The position numbers were made by a program, and so were the translations under genes. Below, one piece after another: positions 50,099 to 59,714 of a stretch of 64,000 bases of DNA. Each line of letters begins with the position of its first letter. Position 1 is the first letter of the stretch. Location of the stretch: NCBI GenBank assembly GCA_947494965.1, contig CANLWV010000001.1, positions 186,001 to 250,000 on the forward strand. Reading direction: 5' to 3'. The notes beneath the pieces are model-generated. The model saw nothing but the letters and a program-made list of their open reading frames with translations, had not been told where the DNA came from and ran no database searches. This DNA comes from an uncultured Salinicoccus sp. (lineage in GTDB: Bacteria > Bacillota > Bacilli > Staphylococcales > Salinicoccaceae).

Positions 50099-50677
50099 AT
50101 GAAGACAATTAGGCGCAACCATACATTATCTGAAAATCATCTCTCTGAAATCATTGCCAGAGATGATTTCGACATACCCAATCTCGCATTGCTTCCGATG
50201 AAGAGGGCCCTTCATCCCGAAACGGAATATTTCGTTTCCCTGAACCATATGGAGGAACATGATCCTTTCCTTCTACAGAACCTCGTCATAGAAAGCATCC
50301 GCATGATAGAAGGAGCTGATGGTTTCGTTACTGATCAGATCTTCACAAATGATCATCATCACATCAATCATAGATTTCTTGATGAAATATCCATACAGAC
50401 GGGTGAGCGGCACCTTATAATAGGGCCGAGTTTCAGCCGTGTGCCATCTTTTCTGCAAAGTCGCCTATTGGATGAGCTGGTAGACGCTGATGTTTCAGGA
50501 ATCATGTTCGATGTGAGAGGCATAGACATCGATGACTTTGCTGCATTGCAGCCACTTGCGAAACTTAAGATCCATGCAAAGAAACGGATCGCCATCATTC
50601 CTGTGGTGAAGGATGAACACCAGCGGAATGCTTTAGTCGACACCATCCCTTTTGATGTCGTCTGCATTGCAGGCTGA
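50099..50677 (+). CDS. Hypothetical protein, 192 residues
   Basis: I do not recognise this protein. It starts MKTIRRNHTLSENHLSEI (ATG 50099 behind GAGGTGA, 5 nt) and ends at a good terminator, so it is probably expressed. It has no signal or membrane segment. The second half alternates predicted strands and helices (ERHLIIGPSF, VSGIMFDVRGIDIDDFAAL, KRIAIIPVV, FDVVCIAG), suggesting an alpha/beta or barrel-like fold; a His-rich DHHHINH is near residue 85. It lies between ytkL and ald, where S. aureus has a pepQ-type gene. Confidence 0.75.
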   Translation: MKTIRRNHTLSENHLSEIIARDDFDIPNLALLPMKRALHPETEYFVSLNHMEEHDPFLLQNLVIESIRMIEGADGFVTDQIFTNDHHHINHRFLDEISIQTGERHLIIGPSFSRVPSFLQSRLLDELVDADVSGIMFDVRGIDIDDFAALQPLAKLKIHAKKRIAIIPVVKDEHQRNALVDTIPFDVVCIAG

Positions 50678-50711
50678 AACCATAAGAAGATAAAGGTTGC
50701 CCGGACACGGT

Positions 50712-50750
50712 AAAAAAATCCTCCGCCATTTTTTATGGCGGAGGATTTTT
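50712..50750. terminator. Bidirectional terminator between the 192-residue gene and ald
   Basis: 16-bp perfect stem (AAAAATCCTCCGCCAT and complement) with flanking A/T runs between two converging genes. Confidence 0.9.
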
Positions 50751-50768
50751 GATTTTAATATTTGGTTG

Positions 50769-51881
50769 CTACAGCAATTCTGTTACATCTTTATATTCTA
50801 GTTCCTGTGCTTCTGCAACGGCTTTATAAGTCACATGGCCAGCGTATGTGTTGAATCCGCCAATCAATGTCGGGTTATCTTCAACTGCTTTACTGCAGCC
50901 CTTATTCGCTATTTGCAGACCATAAGCCATAGTCGCATTCGTCAAAGCGATTGTAGATGTACGCGGCACCGCACCAGGCATGTTCGCAACTGCATAGTGG
51001 ACGACTTCGTGCTTGAAGTAGATCGGATCATCATGCGTCGTCACTTTATCTGTAGTTTCGAAGATACCACCCTGATCGATTGCGATGTCCACGATGACAG
51101 AACCGGCATTCATCGATTTGATCATGTCTTCACTTACAAGACGAGGTGCGCGTGCTCCAGGGATCAGTACTGCGCCGATGACAAGGTCACTTTCTTTCAC
51201 TGCCTGTGCAATATTTAAAGGGGAAGACATAAGTGTCTGGACATCCCGTCCAAACAGATCGTCGAGTTCCCTCAAACGCTTAGGGTTAAGGTCTAGAATC
51301 GTCACTTCTGCACCCAGGCCAATTGCCATCTTAGCTGCATTGGTTCCAGCCATTCCGCCACCGATGATGGTGACCTTGCCGCGGGAGACGCCTGGCACTC
51401 CGCTTAAGAGTACACCTTTACCGCCCTTAATCTTCTGCAAGTACTCTGCACCGACTTGAGCCGCCATGCGTCCAGCCACTTCACTCATAGGGGAAAGCAA
51501 CGGCAGTGAACCATCCGGCAGTTGTATCGTCTCATAGGCGATTGCCGTTACTTTTTTATCTAAAAGCGCTTTTGTAAGTTTTGTCTCAGGTGCCAAGTGG
51601 AGGTATGTGAATAGGATCAGATTCTCTTTGAAATAATCGAATTCCTCTGCCAAAGGTTCTTTGACTTTAACCACCATATCAACATCCCAAGCCGCTGCCG
51701 CAGAATCGACTATTTCAGCTCCTGCATTGCTGTAGTCGGCATCCTCGAAATAAGAACCGCCTCCTGCATTCGTCTCCACCTTGACTGTATGTCCTGCTTT
51801 GACGAAGGCATGAACACCGCCGGGTGTCAGGCCGACTCTGCTTTCGTTGTTTTTAATCTCTTTAGGAACACCAATAATCAT
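50769..51881 (-). CDS. ald: Alanine dehydrogenase
   Basis: NAD-dependent interconversion of L-alanine with pyruvate and ammonia. 370 residues. N-terminal substrate region [21 protein letters not shown] with the catalytic Lys, LHLAPE, and the Rossmann segment [22 protein letters not shown], followed by [14 protein letters not shown] 51881 has AAAGGGG 8 nt upstream; the eleven-residue longer frame lacks a ribosome site. Divergent from usp. Confidence 0.96.
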   Translation of the reverse strand: MIIGVPKEIKNNESRVGLTPGGVHAFVKAGHTVKVETNAGGGSYFEDADYSNAGAEIVDSAAAAWDVDMVVKVKEPLAEEFDYFKENLILFTYLHLAPETKLTKALLDKKVTAIAYETIQLPDGSLPLLSPMSEVAGRMAAQVGAEYLQKIKGGKGVLLSGVPGVSRGKVTIIGGGMAGTNAAKMAIGLGAEVTILDLNPKRLRELDDLFGRDVQTLMSSPLNIAQAVKESDLVIGAVLIPGARAPRLVSEDMIKSMNAGSVIVDIAIDQGGIFETTDKVTTHDDPIYFKHEVVHYAVANMPGAVPRTSTIALTNATMAYGLQIANKGCSKAVEDNPTLIGGFNTYAGHVTYKAVAEAQELEYKDVTELL

Positions 51882-52048
51882 TCTAGAAACCCCTTTCATT
51901 TTTGAATGTTTCAACCCATTAATTGTATCATAAAGATATCGAAAAGTTATGACGTAAATATGACTTTATTAATGTAGGAATATATAAAATATTCAAAATG
52001 TGATATAATTGATGTGAAGAAGATACCACATCGAAAGGGGTTCTCAAA

Positions 52049-52546
52049 ATGCTTAAATATCAAAACATCCTTATCGCGGTTGATGGATCAAGAGAGGCTG
52101 AATGGGCATTCCATAAAGCAATCGACATCGCAAAACGGAATGATTCAAAACTATCAATCATCAACGTCATCGATACCCGTTCTTTCGCTTCAGTAGAAGC
52201 TTATGACCGCACGATTTCCCAACGCGCCAATGACTTTGCCCAAAAATTGCTGGATGGTTACGAAGATCTCGCATTGAAGAATGGTGTACTTGAAGTCGAT
52301 AAGATAATCGACTATGGCTCACCAAAATCAATCATCCCTAAAAAAGCCGTTAAAAAGACCGGCGCAGATTTGATTGCGTGTGGTGCTACAGGTCTCAACG
52401 CTGTTGAGCGCTTCATCATCGGTTCCGTATCTGAAGCAATTGTCCGTCACGCGCCGTGTGATGTACTCGTCGTAAGAACTGAGACGTTGCCTGATGATTT
52501 CGAACCAGTTGTTGCCACTGAAGAGTTCATGAATGAAAACAAGTAA
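52049..52546 (+). CDS. Universal stress protein UspA family
   Basis: 165 residues. Nucleotide-binding fold of UspA: YQNILIAVDGSREAEWAFHKA at the start, and the ATP motif GATGLNAVERFIIGSVSEAIVRHAPCDVLVVR near the end. Likely a cytoplasmic stress or starvation protein. AAAGGGG lies 7 nt before the ATG and a TATAAT -10 lies upstream. It lies between ald and ackA, as in S. aureus. Confidence 0.93.
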   Translation: MLKYQNILIAVDGSREAEWAFHKAIDIAKRNDSKLSIINVIDTRSFASVEAYDRTISQRANDFAQKLLDGYEDLALKNGVLEVDKIIDYGSPKSIIPKKAVKKTGADLIACGATGLNAVERFIIGSVSEAIVRHAPCDVLVVRTETLPDDFEPVVATEEFMNENK

Positions 52547-52556
52547 TCCAATCAAG

Positions 52557-52597
52557 TAAAAAGACTCCTGAAACCGATTGGTTTCAGGAGTCTTTTA
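52557..52597. terminator. Bidirectional terminator between usp and ackA
   Basis: 16-bp perfect stem (AAAGACTCCTGAAACC, loop GATT, complement) with A/T flanks. Confidence 0.92.
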
Positions 52598-52598
52598 T

Positions 52599-53789
52599 CT
52601 AGACGCCCGTAATTCTGGCTACATCCCGTGCAATCATCACTTCTTCATCTGTTGGAATGACGATTATTTTTACAGGAGAATATGGGTGGTTGAGAAACTT
52701 CTCTTCCCCACGGACGTCGTTCATGGTCGGGTCAAAATAGACACCCATGAATTCAAGGTTCTCCAATACTTTTGCACGCACAATATCGGAATTTTCTCCA
52801 ACCCCCGCTGTGAATATTATCGCGTCGAGACCACCCATGCGTGTGGCATAGGATCCCATATATTTGTGGATTCTCTCGCCGAACACTTCGAGTGCCAAGA
52901 CTGCCCTCTCATTGCCTTTTTGAGCTTCATTCTCGATATCACGTAGGTCGCTTGAGAACCCACTTACACCGAGTAGACCTGATTCCTTATTCAAGACATT
53001 GAGTACTTCTGCTGCGGACTTACCCGTCTTTTCCATTATATAAGGAATGAGTGCCGGGTCTATATTACCTGAGCGTGTACCCATGGTGACGCCTGCCAAT
53101 GGCGTGAATCCCATTGACGTATCGATCGACTCGCCGCCTTTCACAGCCGCTATGCTGGCACCATTTCCCAAGTGGCAGCTGATTAGCCTCAACTCATCAA
53201 GCGGTCTATCCAAGAGTTCACTTGCCCGCTTGGTTACATATTTGTGGCTTGTACCATGAAAGCCATATTTACGGATACCGTAATCTTTATAATAGTGGTA
53301 AGGCAAGCTGTATAAATAGGAACTCTCTGCCATGGTCTGATGGAAAGACGTATCGAAGACAGCAACGTGTGGCACGTTTGGCAGAAGTTCCCTGAACGCG
53401 TTGATTCCCATCAAATTCGCTGGGTTATGCAACGGCGCCAACTCACTCAGATCCTGGATCTCTTGAACGACTTTATCATCTATCAGAACCGAGTCATCAA
53501 AAACTTCGCCTCCATGGACGACACGGTGCCCACTGGCATCTATATCATTTATATCCTTAATCACATTATATTCAACCAATTTCTTCAACATGAGGTGAAC
53601 GGCTTCTTCATGATCTCTGAAATTTTGGTTCAATGTGTCTTTGTGGCCATCCACTGTGATGGAAAAAATACCATTGTCCATGCCGATTCTCTCGACAAGG
53701 CCTTTGGCTATCTCTTTTTCTTCAGGCATTTCAAACAATTGGAATTTAAATGATGAGCTGCCTGCATTAATAGCTATAATCTTTGACAT
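52599..53789 (-). CDS. ackA: Acetate kinase
   Basis: Interconverts acetyl-phosphate and acetate with ATP formation. 396 residues of the ASKHA fold: [19 protein letters not shown] at the N-terminus, [39 protein letters not shown] (phosphate) and [25 protein letters not shown] close to the ATG. It follows ytxK by 17 nt in the same direction and ends at a terminator. Confidence 0.97.
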   Translation of the reverse strand: MSKIIAINAGSSSFKFQLFEMPEEKEIAKGLVERIGMDNGIFSITVDGHKDTLNQNFRDHEEAVHLMLKKLVEYNVIKDINDIDASGHRVVHGGEVFDDSVLIDDKVVQEIQDLSELAPLHNPANLMGINAFRELLPNVPHVAVFDTSFHQTMAESSYLYSLPYHYYKDYGIRKYGFHGTSHKYVTKRASELLDRPLDELRLISCHLGNGASIAAVKGGESIDTSMGFTPLAGVTMGTRSGNIDPALIPYIMEKTGKSAAEVLNVLNKESGLLGVSGFSSDLRDIENEAQKGNERAVLALEVFGERIHKYMGSYATRMGGLDAIIFTAGVGENSDIVRAKVLENLEFMGVYFDPTMNDVRGEEKFLNHPYSPVKIIVIPTDEEVMIARDVARITGV

Positions 53790-53806
53790 AACGCCCTCCT
53801 GATTCT

Positions 53807-54703
53807 TTAATTCCCAACATAGCTATCATACCATGACTCGGTCTGCTGCAAAAAGTTTTTAAACTGTGTGGCATTCTTAAAGTCCGGCACTTCGCCGATC
53901 AGCACTTCATTGTTTTTGAGTGGAGAGAATTTCTTTTTGATGACCATGATGGATTTCCGCTGCTTCTCAGTCTTGAAAATTGTTTTCGGTAAATGCAGGA
54001 ACATCAACAATGTCGCTTCTTCTGATAGATACTTCTTGATGGTTTCATTATCCTTCTCAAGCATGTCTGAAGGAACGATGAATGCTCCAATTCCATCATC
54101 TTTCACATAGGCCATGGCACTTTCAAGCATCAATAGGTGCGCGTAGCTCCGACCTTCATCAAAAGCTGTTGTAAAGCCCTCTACATTAAGAGGATAATGT
54201 CCTACTGGAAGGTCACCGACCGCTGCATCCACTGCCCCTGCCCTAGAAGGTTCTATGATGTCTTGAGGATAGATATTCATTGGCACCTTCAGGAATTCAC
54301 ATAGATTTGCATTGAGCTGGGCCAGGACTGGATCAACTTCTATCCCGTTCAACTCAATTTCGGGCATGCGTTCTTTCATCGTCATTGATAAATGACCGGT
54401 TCCACTACCGGCGTCCAGAATCCGGATGGAATCGTCATTGAACAGCTGTATCAGATGAGATATCAAATAGCCGAGACTGTCTGGTGTCATCTGATGATTC
54501 GGTTGAACCGGTTCTTTCTGTGCCTGTTGCAGATAAGCGAATTGGAACGCTTTCCTCATCTCGTCCATACTGCCTTCCGCTTCAACCGTCAACAGCGCTT
54601 CGCTCAATGCTTCAAGCCTTGAGAGCGCTTCGTCCTTCTCTATCAGGCGGTCTGTCTCCTGAATCAATCTATGGTATGTTTTTTCCATTTTTGTCTGCTC
54701 CAT
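53807..54703 (-). CDS. Class I SAM-dependent methyltransferase (YtxK-like)
   Basis: 298 residues. An N-terminal helical segment, then the SAM-binding motif [16 protein letters not shown], acidic ELNGIEVDP, and GDLPVGHYP at the place of the NPPY catalytic motif of N6-adenine methyltransferases, as I recall for YtxK proteins. It is therefore not a typical DNA methylase and its substrate is unknown. ATG 54703 follows GGGGGAT. ytxK-ackA order is conserved with Bacillus and Staphylococcus. Confidence 0.9.
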   Translation of the reverse strand: MEQTKMEKTYHRLIQETDRLIEKDEALSRLEALSEALLTVEAEGSMDEMRKAFQFAYLQQAQKEPVQPNHQMTPDSLGYLISHLIQLFNDDSIRILDAGSGTGHLSMTMKERMPEIELNGIEVDPVLAQLNANLCEFLKVPMNIYPQDIIEPSRAGAVDAAVGDLPVGHYPLNVEGFTTAFDEGRSYAHLLMLESAMAYVKDDGIGAFIVPSDMLEKDNETIKKYLSEEATLLMFLHLPKTIFKTEKQRKSIMVIKKKFSPLKNNEVLIGEVPDFKNATQFKNFLQQTESWYDSYVGN

Positions 54704-54712
54704 ATTATCCCC

Positions 54713-54743
54713 CAATAAAATATGGACTGCCAACGGCAGTCCA
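54713..54743 (-). terminator. Possible terminator after tpx
   Basis: 9-bp stem TGGACTGCC/GGCAGTCCA with a 3-nt loop, followed on the minus strand by TATTTTATT; it ends only a few bases before the ytxK ribosome site, so it may attenuate rather than stop. Confidence 0.65.
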
Positions 54744-54761
54744 AATGCTTTCTACATTATA

Positions 54762-55259
54762 TTACAATGCTTTTAATGCTTCAATCGCTTTGTCGTAATC
54801 AGGGTGGTCGGTTCCTTCAGGAACGTACTCGACGTACTGGATCTTGTCGTTTTCATCAAGCACGAAGACGCTCCGCGCAAGAAGTCTCAGTTCCTCCATC
54901 ACTACGCCGTAATTTTCACCGAATGATAAATCTCTATGGTCACTCAATGTAACTGCATTTTCCAATCCCTCATCAGCTGTCCATCTTTTCTGTGCAAAAG
55001 GCAGATCATTCGAAATGGTTATGACGGCAGCGTTGTCGACGCTTGTTGCCTGTTCGTTGAATGTCTTGGTCTGGGTGCTGCATACCCCAGTGTCTATTGA
55101 TGGTATTACACTGATCAATTTTTTCTTGCCTTTAAAATCATTGAGACTGACTTGTTCAAGATCTGTGTTCAATACGGTAAAGTCAGGGGCTTGGTCTCCA
55201 ACCTTTACCTGCTCACCGCGCAATGTCATTGGATTGCCTTTAAAAGTAACGTTAGCCAT
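54762..55259 (-). CDS. tpx: Thiol peroxidase Tpx, one-cysteine variant
   Basis: Peroxiredoxin that reduces hydroperoxides. 165 residues with peroxidatic Cys60 in [14 protein letters not shown] and the family segments [20 protein letters not shown]. The usual resolving cysteine (KRWC in S. aureus, about residue 94) is replaced by Thr (KRWTADEG; codon ACA), and no other cysteine exists in the protein, so the normal intramolecular disulfide cannot form. AGGAGG lies 11 nt before the ATG. It follows the RDD gene by 36 nt. Confidence 0.93.
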   Translation of the reverse strand: MANVTFKGNPMTLRGEQVKVGDQAPDFTVLNTDLEQVSLNDFKGKKKLISVIPSIDTGVCSTQTKTFNEQATSVDNAAVITISNDLPFAQKRWTADEGLENAVTLSDHRDLSFGENYGVVMEELRLLARSVFVLDENDKIQYVEYVPEGTDHPDYDKAIEALKAL

Positions 55260-55295
55260 TGATGAATCATCCTCCTAAGTAGATTGCTCTTGATA

Positions 55296-55832
55296 TTAGA
55301 CTTCCCTGAAATAGCGTGCTTTAATCATATTTTTATAATCTTGGTAGCTGTTCTTGACTACATGCGTGTTTGCGAAGTAGTCGTGCAGTCCGATTCTATC
55401 CTTTGTGAACAGCACAATCAAGTATGGGAGATAGAACAACTGGTTGCTGATATAGCGGCCGATCAGTTCCCTGAATATGACTTGGCCAAATGAAAGGCGT
55501 TCCCCGAATTCCGAGACCACGCTGATGCCTGTAACCATTTTGCCTAGGGTCTGCCTGAAGTAATACGTCATAAGGATGAAGTAGGCGAAGTAGATCATCG
55601 CATTTAAAATGTTTTCTGCGCTGAAAAGCGGAATCCATATTTGGAAGTTTCTGATGTCGAACACGTTCAGAATTGGGTATATGATGATCTGGGAAACCGA
55701 CCACAGCACTATGATATCAATCAGGTAGCTGATGAATCTTGTGAAAAAATGCGCTGTGGCCATATAGTCCAGTTTGTTGTTCAATGTGTCCGTCTCTCTG
55801 AAGTCATCCCTGGCAGTCTGTTCCACGTCCAT
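55296..55832 (-). CDS. RDD family membrane protein (YteJ-like)
   Basis: 178 residues with three to four hydrophobic segments. The RDD domain starts about residue 28 (HFFTRFISYLIDIIVLWSVS; here the name-giving Arg-Asp-Asp positions carry F-R...D) and ends with RIGLHDYFANTHVV. In B. subtilis YteJ is encoded beside SppA and inhibits it; the same pairing is seen here. GGGGG lies very close to the ATG, so a GTG two codons in (55826) may be the true start. Confidence 0.88.
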   Translation of the reverse strand: MDVEQTARDDFRETDTLNNKLDYMATAHFFTRFISYLIDIIVLWSVSQIIIYPILNVFDIRNFQIWIPLFSAENILNAMIYFAYFILMTYYFRQTLGKMVTGISVVSEFGERLSFGQVIFRELIGRYISNQLFYLPYLIVLFTKDRIGLHDYFANTHVVKNSYQDYKNMIKARYFREV

Positions 55833-55837
55833 ACCCC

Positions 55838-56836
55838 CTATTTCTCATACAGGTACATAGGTTCTATGCCCTGTCTGTTTTTTAATAGAGATTCAATCTG
55901 AGCGATTTCAGTTTTCCCCATCAGGCGATCCATCAGGCTGGCAGCCCCATAATTAAGGGAGAGTCGATTGCCCTGACCTTGACCGTACTCGATGATCTGA
56001 GGGTTCCCTCCAATGCTCTCCTTCATTGATGCCATCGCATCTTCAAGATAACCCATCTCATCTACGAGACCATTCTCCATTGCATCTTCGCCAAGATAAA
56101 TCCGGCCATCGGCCAATTCCTCAACTTTTTTCTGGTCCATGCCCCGTCCTTCAGCCACTACATCAACGAAATCCTGGTACATGGTGTCGACCATGTTTTG
56201 TACATATTCCTGCTCTTCTTTGCTTGGGTCTTTATGGCCGCTGAGCATTTCCTTCATATCTCCGCTGGCATACGTTTCAAACTCTACTCCGTAATCCTCT
56301 GCAAGCTGACTGTAATTGATGCTCTGCATGATTACACCGATGGAACCGGTGAGCGTCTCATCGGAAGCAAAAATCTTATCGGCGGGGGCCGAGACGTAAT
56401 AGCCGCCGGAAGCTGCCATGCCGCCCATTGAACTGTAGATTGTTTTGCCGGCTTCTTTAGCTTCCATCAGATACTTATGTATCTCTGCACTCTCATAGAC
56501 TCCTCCACCTGGTGAATTGACATTGAGGAGTATGCCTTTTATATCGTCACTGCTGATGATTTCCTTCAAAGCTTCTATCGTTAATTCATGGTTATATGCT
56601 TCTGAGCTGAATACGCCTTGTGGACCCGTATCCATAATAGTGCCTTCTATATTCAATATGGCAATCTTATTGCTGGTGTTGCCTTCTTCGACGACGAAGG
56701 ACGGCGGGAATTCACTGTTGGTGTATTCATTGATGGTGTCCTGCCAGTCACTGGCCCATAAAACATTGAATAATGAAGCCATTACGCCAAAGAAAAACAA
56801 GGCCAATGCCACTACAACCGCAACTATACGTTTCAT
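55838..56836 (-). CDS. sppA: Signal peptide peptidase SppA
   Basis: Membrane-bound serine protease that clears cleaved signal peptides and helps withstand cell-envelope antimicrobials. 332 residues: an N-terminal membrane anchor (IVAVVVALALFFFGVMASL), then the S49 domain with Ser143 in GGMAASGGYYVSAP and Lys195 in ASGDMKEML. Their spacing of 52 residues equals that of Ser147/Lys199 of B. subtilis SppA. AAAGGA lies 8 nt before the ATG. It precedes the RDD gene in one operon. Confidence 0.95.
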   Translation of the reverse strand: MKRIVAVVVALALFFFGVMASLFNVLWASDWQDTINEYTNSEFPPSFVVEEGNTSNKIAILNIEGTIMDTGPQGVFSSEAYNHELTIEALKEIISSDDIKGILLNVNSPGGGVYESAEIHKYLMEAKEAGKTIYSSMGGMAASGGYYVSAPADKIFASDETLTGSIGVIMQSINYSQLAEDYGVEFETYASGDMKEMLSGHKDPSKEEQEYVQNMVDTMYQDFVDVVAEGRGMDQKKVEELADGRIYLGEDAMENGLVDEMGYLEDAMASMKESIGGNPQIIEYGQGQGNRLSLNYGAASLMDRLMGKTEIAQIESLLKNRQGIEPMYLYEK

Positions 56837-56919
56837 TTTAACATTCCTTTCCGAATATGCTGTATACTTCTATTATGATACCATATAGTCATAATAAACA
56901 ACCAATGGGAGTGAAACCT

Positions 56920-57720
56920 TTGATCAACTATAAGACGATATATTTCTTTGCCCCGCATGGAGATGAGACTAAGAAGATAAAGCAAGATCTGTCAAAGCTG
57001 TTCGATCGCCTCGATATCCGTACCGTGGAATCTGACAAAGAAGCGGATATCATTGCTTCCATCGGCGGTGACGGCGCCTTCTTACAAGCTGTCCGCCGGA
57101 GTAATTTCCGGGATGATTGCGTCTATCTCGGAATCGCCGCAGACAGCAACAGACATTTCTATGTCGATTTTCATTACCAAGACATCCAGGCGCTTGAAGA
57201 AGCGTTCCAAAAAGATGATATGGATGTCAGAAGATATCCCACAATAGAAGTTAAGGTGAACGACAATAACCCGAGCTATTGCCTGAACGAATTCACATTG
57301 CGTTCGAGCATTGTAAAGACGTTGAAGATGGATATCTATATCAGTGACTTCTTTTTTGAACACTTTAATGGTGATGGCATATTGGTCTCCACTCCTACTG
57401 GATCGACAGGCTACAACAAATCAGTGGGAGGGGCTGTGGTGGATCCACTCATAGAATCGATGCAGGTCACCGAACTCGGCAGCGTGAACAATAATACGTA
57501 TCGAACTCTGGGAACGAGCTTCCTGCTCAACAGACAACGGCCACTCACTCTACTGATAGACAAAAACACCGACTACTACCCTGTCATGTCGCTTGATAAT
57601 GAAGCGATAAGTGTTCAAAACACTGAAAAGGTTGAATTGAGGCTCAGTAAAAAACATATTCAGACGTTGAAGCTGAAAGATAACACTTTCTGGCATAAAA
57701 CGCAAAGAAACTTCCTCTGA
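56920..57720 (+). CDS. nadK: NAD kinase (second type, YtdI-like)
   Basis: Phosphorylates NAD to NADP. 266 residues from TTG 56920, which has GGGAG 8 nt upstream and yields the expected N-terminus (MINYKTIYFFAPHGD); ATGs further up lack a ribosome site. Catalytic SIGGDGAFLQAV (GGDG at 49-52), NEFTLRSS, and GDGILVSTPTGSTGYNKSVGGAVVDP are intact. Divergent from sppA, where B. subtilis carries ytdI. Its last codons form half of a 42-bp palindrome. Confidence 0.94.
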   Translation: MINYKTIYFFAPHGDETKKIKQDLSKLFDRLDIRTVESDKEADIIASIGGDGAFLQAVRRSNFRDDCVYLGIAADSNRHFYVDFHYQDIQALEEAFQKDDMDVRRYPTIEVKVNDNNPSYCLNEFTLRSSIVKTLKMDIYISDFFFEHFNGDGILVSTPTGSTGYNKSVGGAVVDPLIESMQVTELGSVNNNTYRTLGTSFLLNRQRPLTLLIDKNTDYYPVMSLDNEAISVQNTEKVELRLSKKHIQTLKLKDNTFWHKTQRNFL

Positions 57721-57741
57721 TCAGAGGAAGTTTCTTTGCGT
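57700..57741. terminator. 42-bp perfect palindrome ending nadK and the TauE/SafE gene
   Basis: Two 21-base arms (57700-57720 and 57721-57741) are exact complements without a spacer. The left arm holds the last nadK codons and stop; the right arm abuts the converging TauE/SafE stop. A T run follows only on the minus side (GCGTTTTATG), so termination is clearer for the minus transcript. Confidence 0.75.
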
Positions 57742-58509
57742 CTAGGCTTGGAGAAAATCATACAAGTTTTTGATTATCAGCACAGCAGTCACTATGATGA
57801 ACAACCCCTTTACGTACCCAGAGCCTTTAGTGATGGCCATATGGGCACCGGCATACGAACCGAGGATCATGCTTGCCCCCATGATCAGACCATAAGTATA
57901 ATTGACCTCCCCCATTACGATGAAAAGGATGAGGGCCCCGATGTTACTTGCGAAGTTCAACACTTTTGCATTGCCGGCCGACCTTAAAAAGTCAAACCCT
58001 GTAAACAGCATCAAAAACATCAGGAACGACCCTGTGCCGCCTCCCATGAAGCCGTCATAGAAACCAATCAAGACTACAAAAATGATGAGCAGAATTATTT
58101 TTCTGGTCGTAAAGACCGCACGACGTTCAACTTCTCCCCAATCCTTTTTCAACAGGGTATAGATGAGGACGATGAATAGCATGGCTAACACAAGTGGTTT
58201 CAGCACCTCTCCGGGTGTGTAAACAGCCGTAAGTGCCCCTAAGATTGAGAATATGAAACTGATCGGAAATAGTTTCATGACCATTTTAAGGTCCACATGG
58301 CGTGCCCTCAAGAATCTTAGGGAGCTGGTCAGGGATCCAAAGGAGGAAGCCAATTTATTGGTGCCAAGAGCTGTGGCTGGACTGATGCCTGTAGCAAGTA
58401 ATGCGGGAATGGCGATAAGCCCACCTCCGCCCACTACTGCATCGATGAATGCCGCCAGAAAACCAAGGACAATGATGAGCAGTATGACTGTTACATCGAT
58501 TTCTGTCAT
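57742..58509 (-). CDS. TauE/SafE family permease
   Basis: 255 residues, seven to eight hydrophobic segments, with the family's internal repeat signature near each half (LAAFIDAVVGGGGLIAIPALLATG; IGFYDGFMGGGTGSFLMFLMLF). Members export sulfite, sulfoacetate or related anions. It starts 5 nt after thiI, so it is in the cysteine desulfurase-thiI unit, which hints at a sulfur-related role. Substrate is not deducible. Ribosome site weak (AGAAGA). Confidence 0.88.
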   Translation of the reverse strand: MTEIDVTVILLIIVLGFLAAFIDAVVGGGGLIAIPALLATGISPATALGTNKLASSFGSLTSSLRFLRARHVDLKMVMKLFPISFIFSILGALTAVYTPGEVLKPLVLAMLFIVLIYTLLKKDWGEVERRAVFTTRKIILLIIFVVLIGFYDGFMGGGTGSFLMFLMLFTGFDFLRSAGNAKVLNFASNIGALILFIVMGEVNYTYGLIMGASMILGSYAGAHMAITKGSGYVKGLFIIVTAVLIIKNLYDFLQA

Positions 58510-58514
58510 ATCTT

Positions 58515-59714
58515 CTACAAGAGCCCAGCAAACGCTTCTTTTTCTTCCGCTTCATCAGCAGAAAAGCACTCGACATTTTCAAGCGCTTCTGCAATAAGCG
58601 GTCGGAAATCGACTTTTGATTCGAACTTTTCAACCTTCTCAAGTGATGGTCTTGTCTTTGGCGCTTTTGGTTTGAATATCGTACAGCAATCTTCATAAGG
58701 TAGGATGGAAGTCTCATAAGTGCCGTATGCACGTGCCTTCTCAACGATTTCGTTCTTATCCAGAGTCAGAAGCGGACGCAGAACGGGAAAACTGGTGACG
58801 GCATTGATGGCATGCATACTCTGGAGTGTCTGCGAAGCGACCTGCCCCAGATTCTCTCCGTTGATAACCGCCTGGGCGTTGACTGTACGTGCCAGCTCCT
58901 CAGCAATCGTAAGCATGATGCGCCGTGTGGTCGTCATACTGAAATTGTCGGGAATCCACTCATATATCGTAGTCTGCAACTTTGTAAAAGGCACTATATG
59001 GAGTTTTATATCAGTGCCGGTGCGCCGGGACATGATCTCCACGAGTTTTTTCACCTTATTTGTTGCTTCAGGGCTTGTATAAGGTGGGGAGTGGAAATGG
59101 ATTGCTTCAATTTCCACTCCTTTTTTCATGACTTCCAAGCCAGCAACGGGGGAATCGATGCCCCCAGATAACATGAGAAGGCTTTTCCCTCCAGTACCGG
59201 CCGGAAGTCCCCCCATGCCTTGCCTTGCTTCATAGTACATATATATGGCCTCGGGCCGCACTTCCACATTAAGTTGATGATCTGGGTGCCTGACGTCAAC
59301 ACTTATCCCCTCGACATTTTCCAAGATATATCCGCCGAGCAGGAGCTGTATATCGTAAGTGTTCAAATGATATGTCTTATCCACGCGTTTTACTTCAACT
59401 TTAAATGTTTCTCCGTGCTTGAACTCCTTCCCAAGAGCGACTGCAGTGTTGAGCATGCTCTCTTCATCCGTTTCAATTTTGACGACCGGGGAAAAACTCA
59501 ATATACCATTTATGTTCTCCAGAGCGTCCATGATCTTTTCATGTGGCTCATCCTTTATTTGGATATATGCGCGGTCTCTTTGCACATCTATTGCCACATC
59601 ATATCCTTCCATGGCCCGTTCAATACTTCTTTGAAGTGCATTCAAGAACATTTTCCTGTTCTTTGTCTTTAGCGTGATTTCTCCGTAGCGCACCAAAATA
59701 TAATCATAGTTCAT
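58515..59714 (-). CDS. thiI: tRNA 4-thiouridine/thiazole sulfurtransferase ThiI
   Basis: Adenylates U8 of tRNA and inserts sulfur. 399 residues: N-terminal ferredoxin-like and THUMP domains, then the PP-loop MLSGGIDSPVAGLEVMKKG. There is no C-terminal rhodanese domain, as in Bacillus ThiI, which takes sulfur directly from its dedicated cysteine desulfurase. Its ATG overlaps the desulfurase stop by 4 nt. Confidence 0.96.
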   Translation of the reverse strand: MNYDYILVRYGEITLKTKNRKMFLNALQRSIERAMEGYDVAIDVQRDRAYIQIKDEPHEKIMDALENINGILSFSPVVKIETDEESMLNTAVALGKEFKHGETFKVEVKRVDKTYHLNTYDIQLLLGGYILENVEGISVDVRHPDHQLNVEVRPEAIYMYYEARQGMGGLPAGTGGKSLLMLSGGIDSPVAGLEVMKKGVEIEAIHFHSPPYTSPEATNKVKKLVEIMSRRTGTDIKLHIVPFTKLQTTIYEWIPDNFSMTTTRRIMLTIAEELARTVNAQAVINGENLGQVASQTLQSMHAINAVTSFPVLRPLLTLDKNEIVEKARAYGTYETSILPYEDCCTIFKPKAPKTRPSLEKVEKFESKVDFRPLIAEALENVECFSADEAEEKEAFAGLL

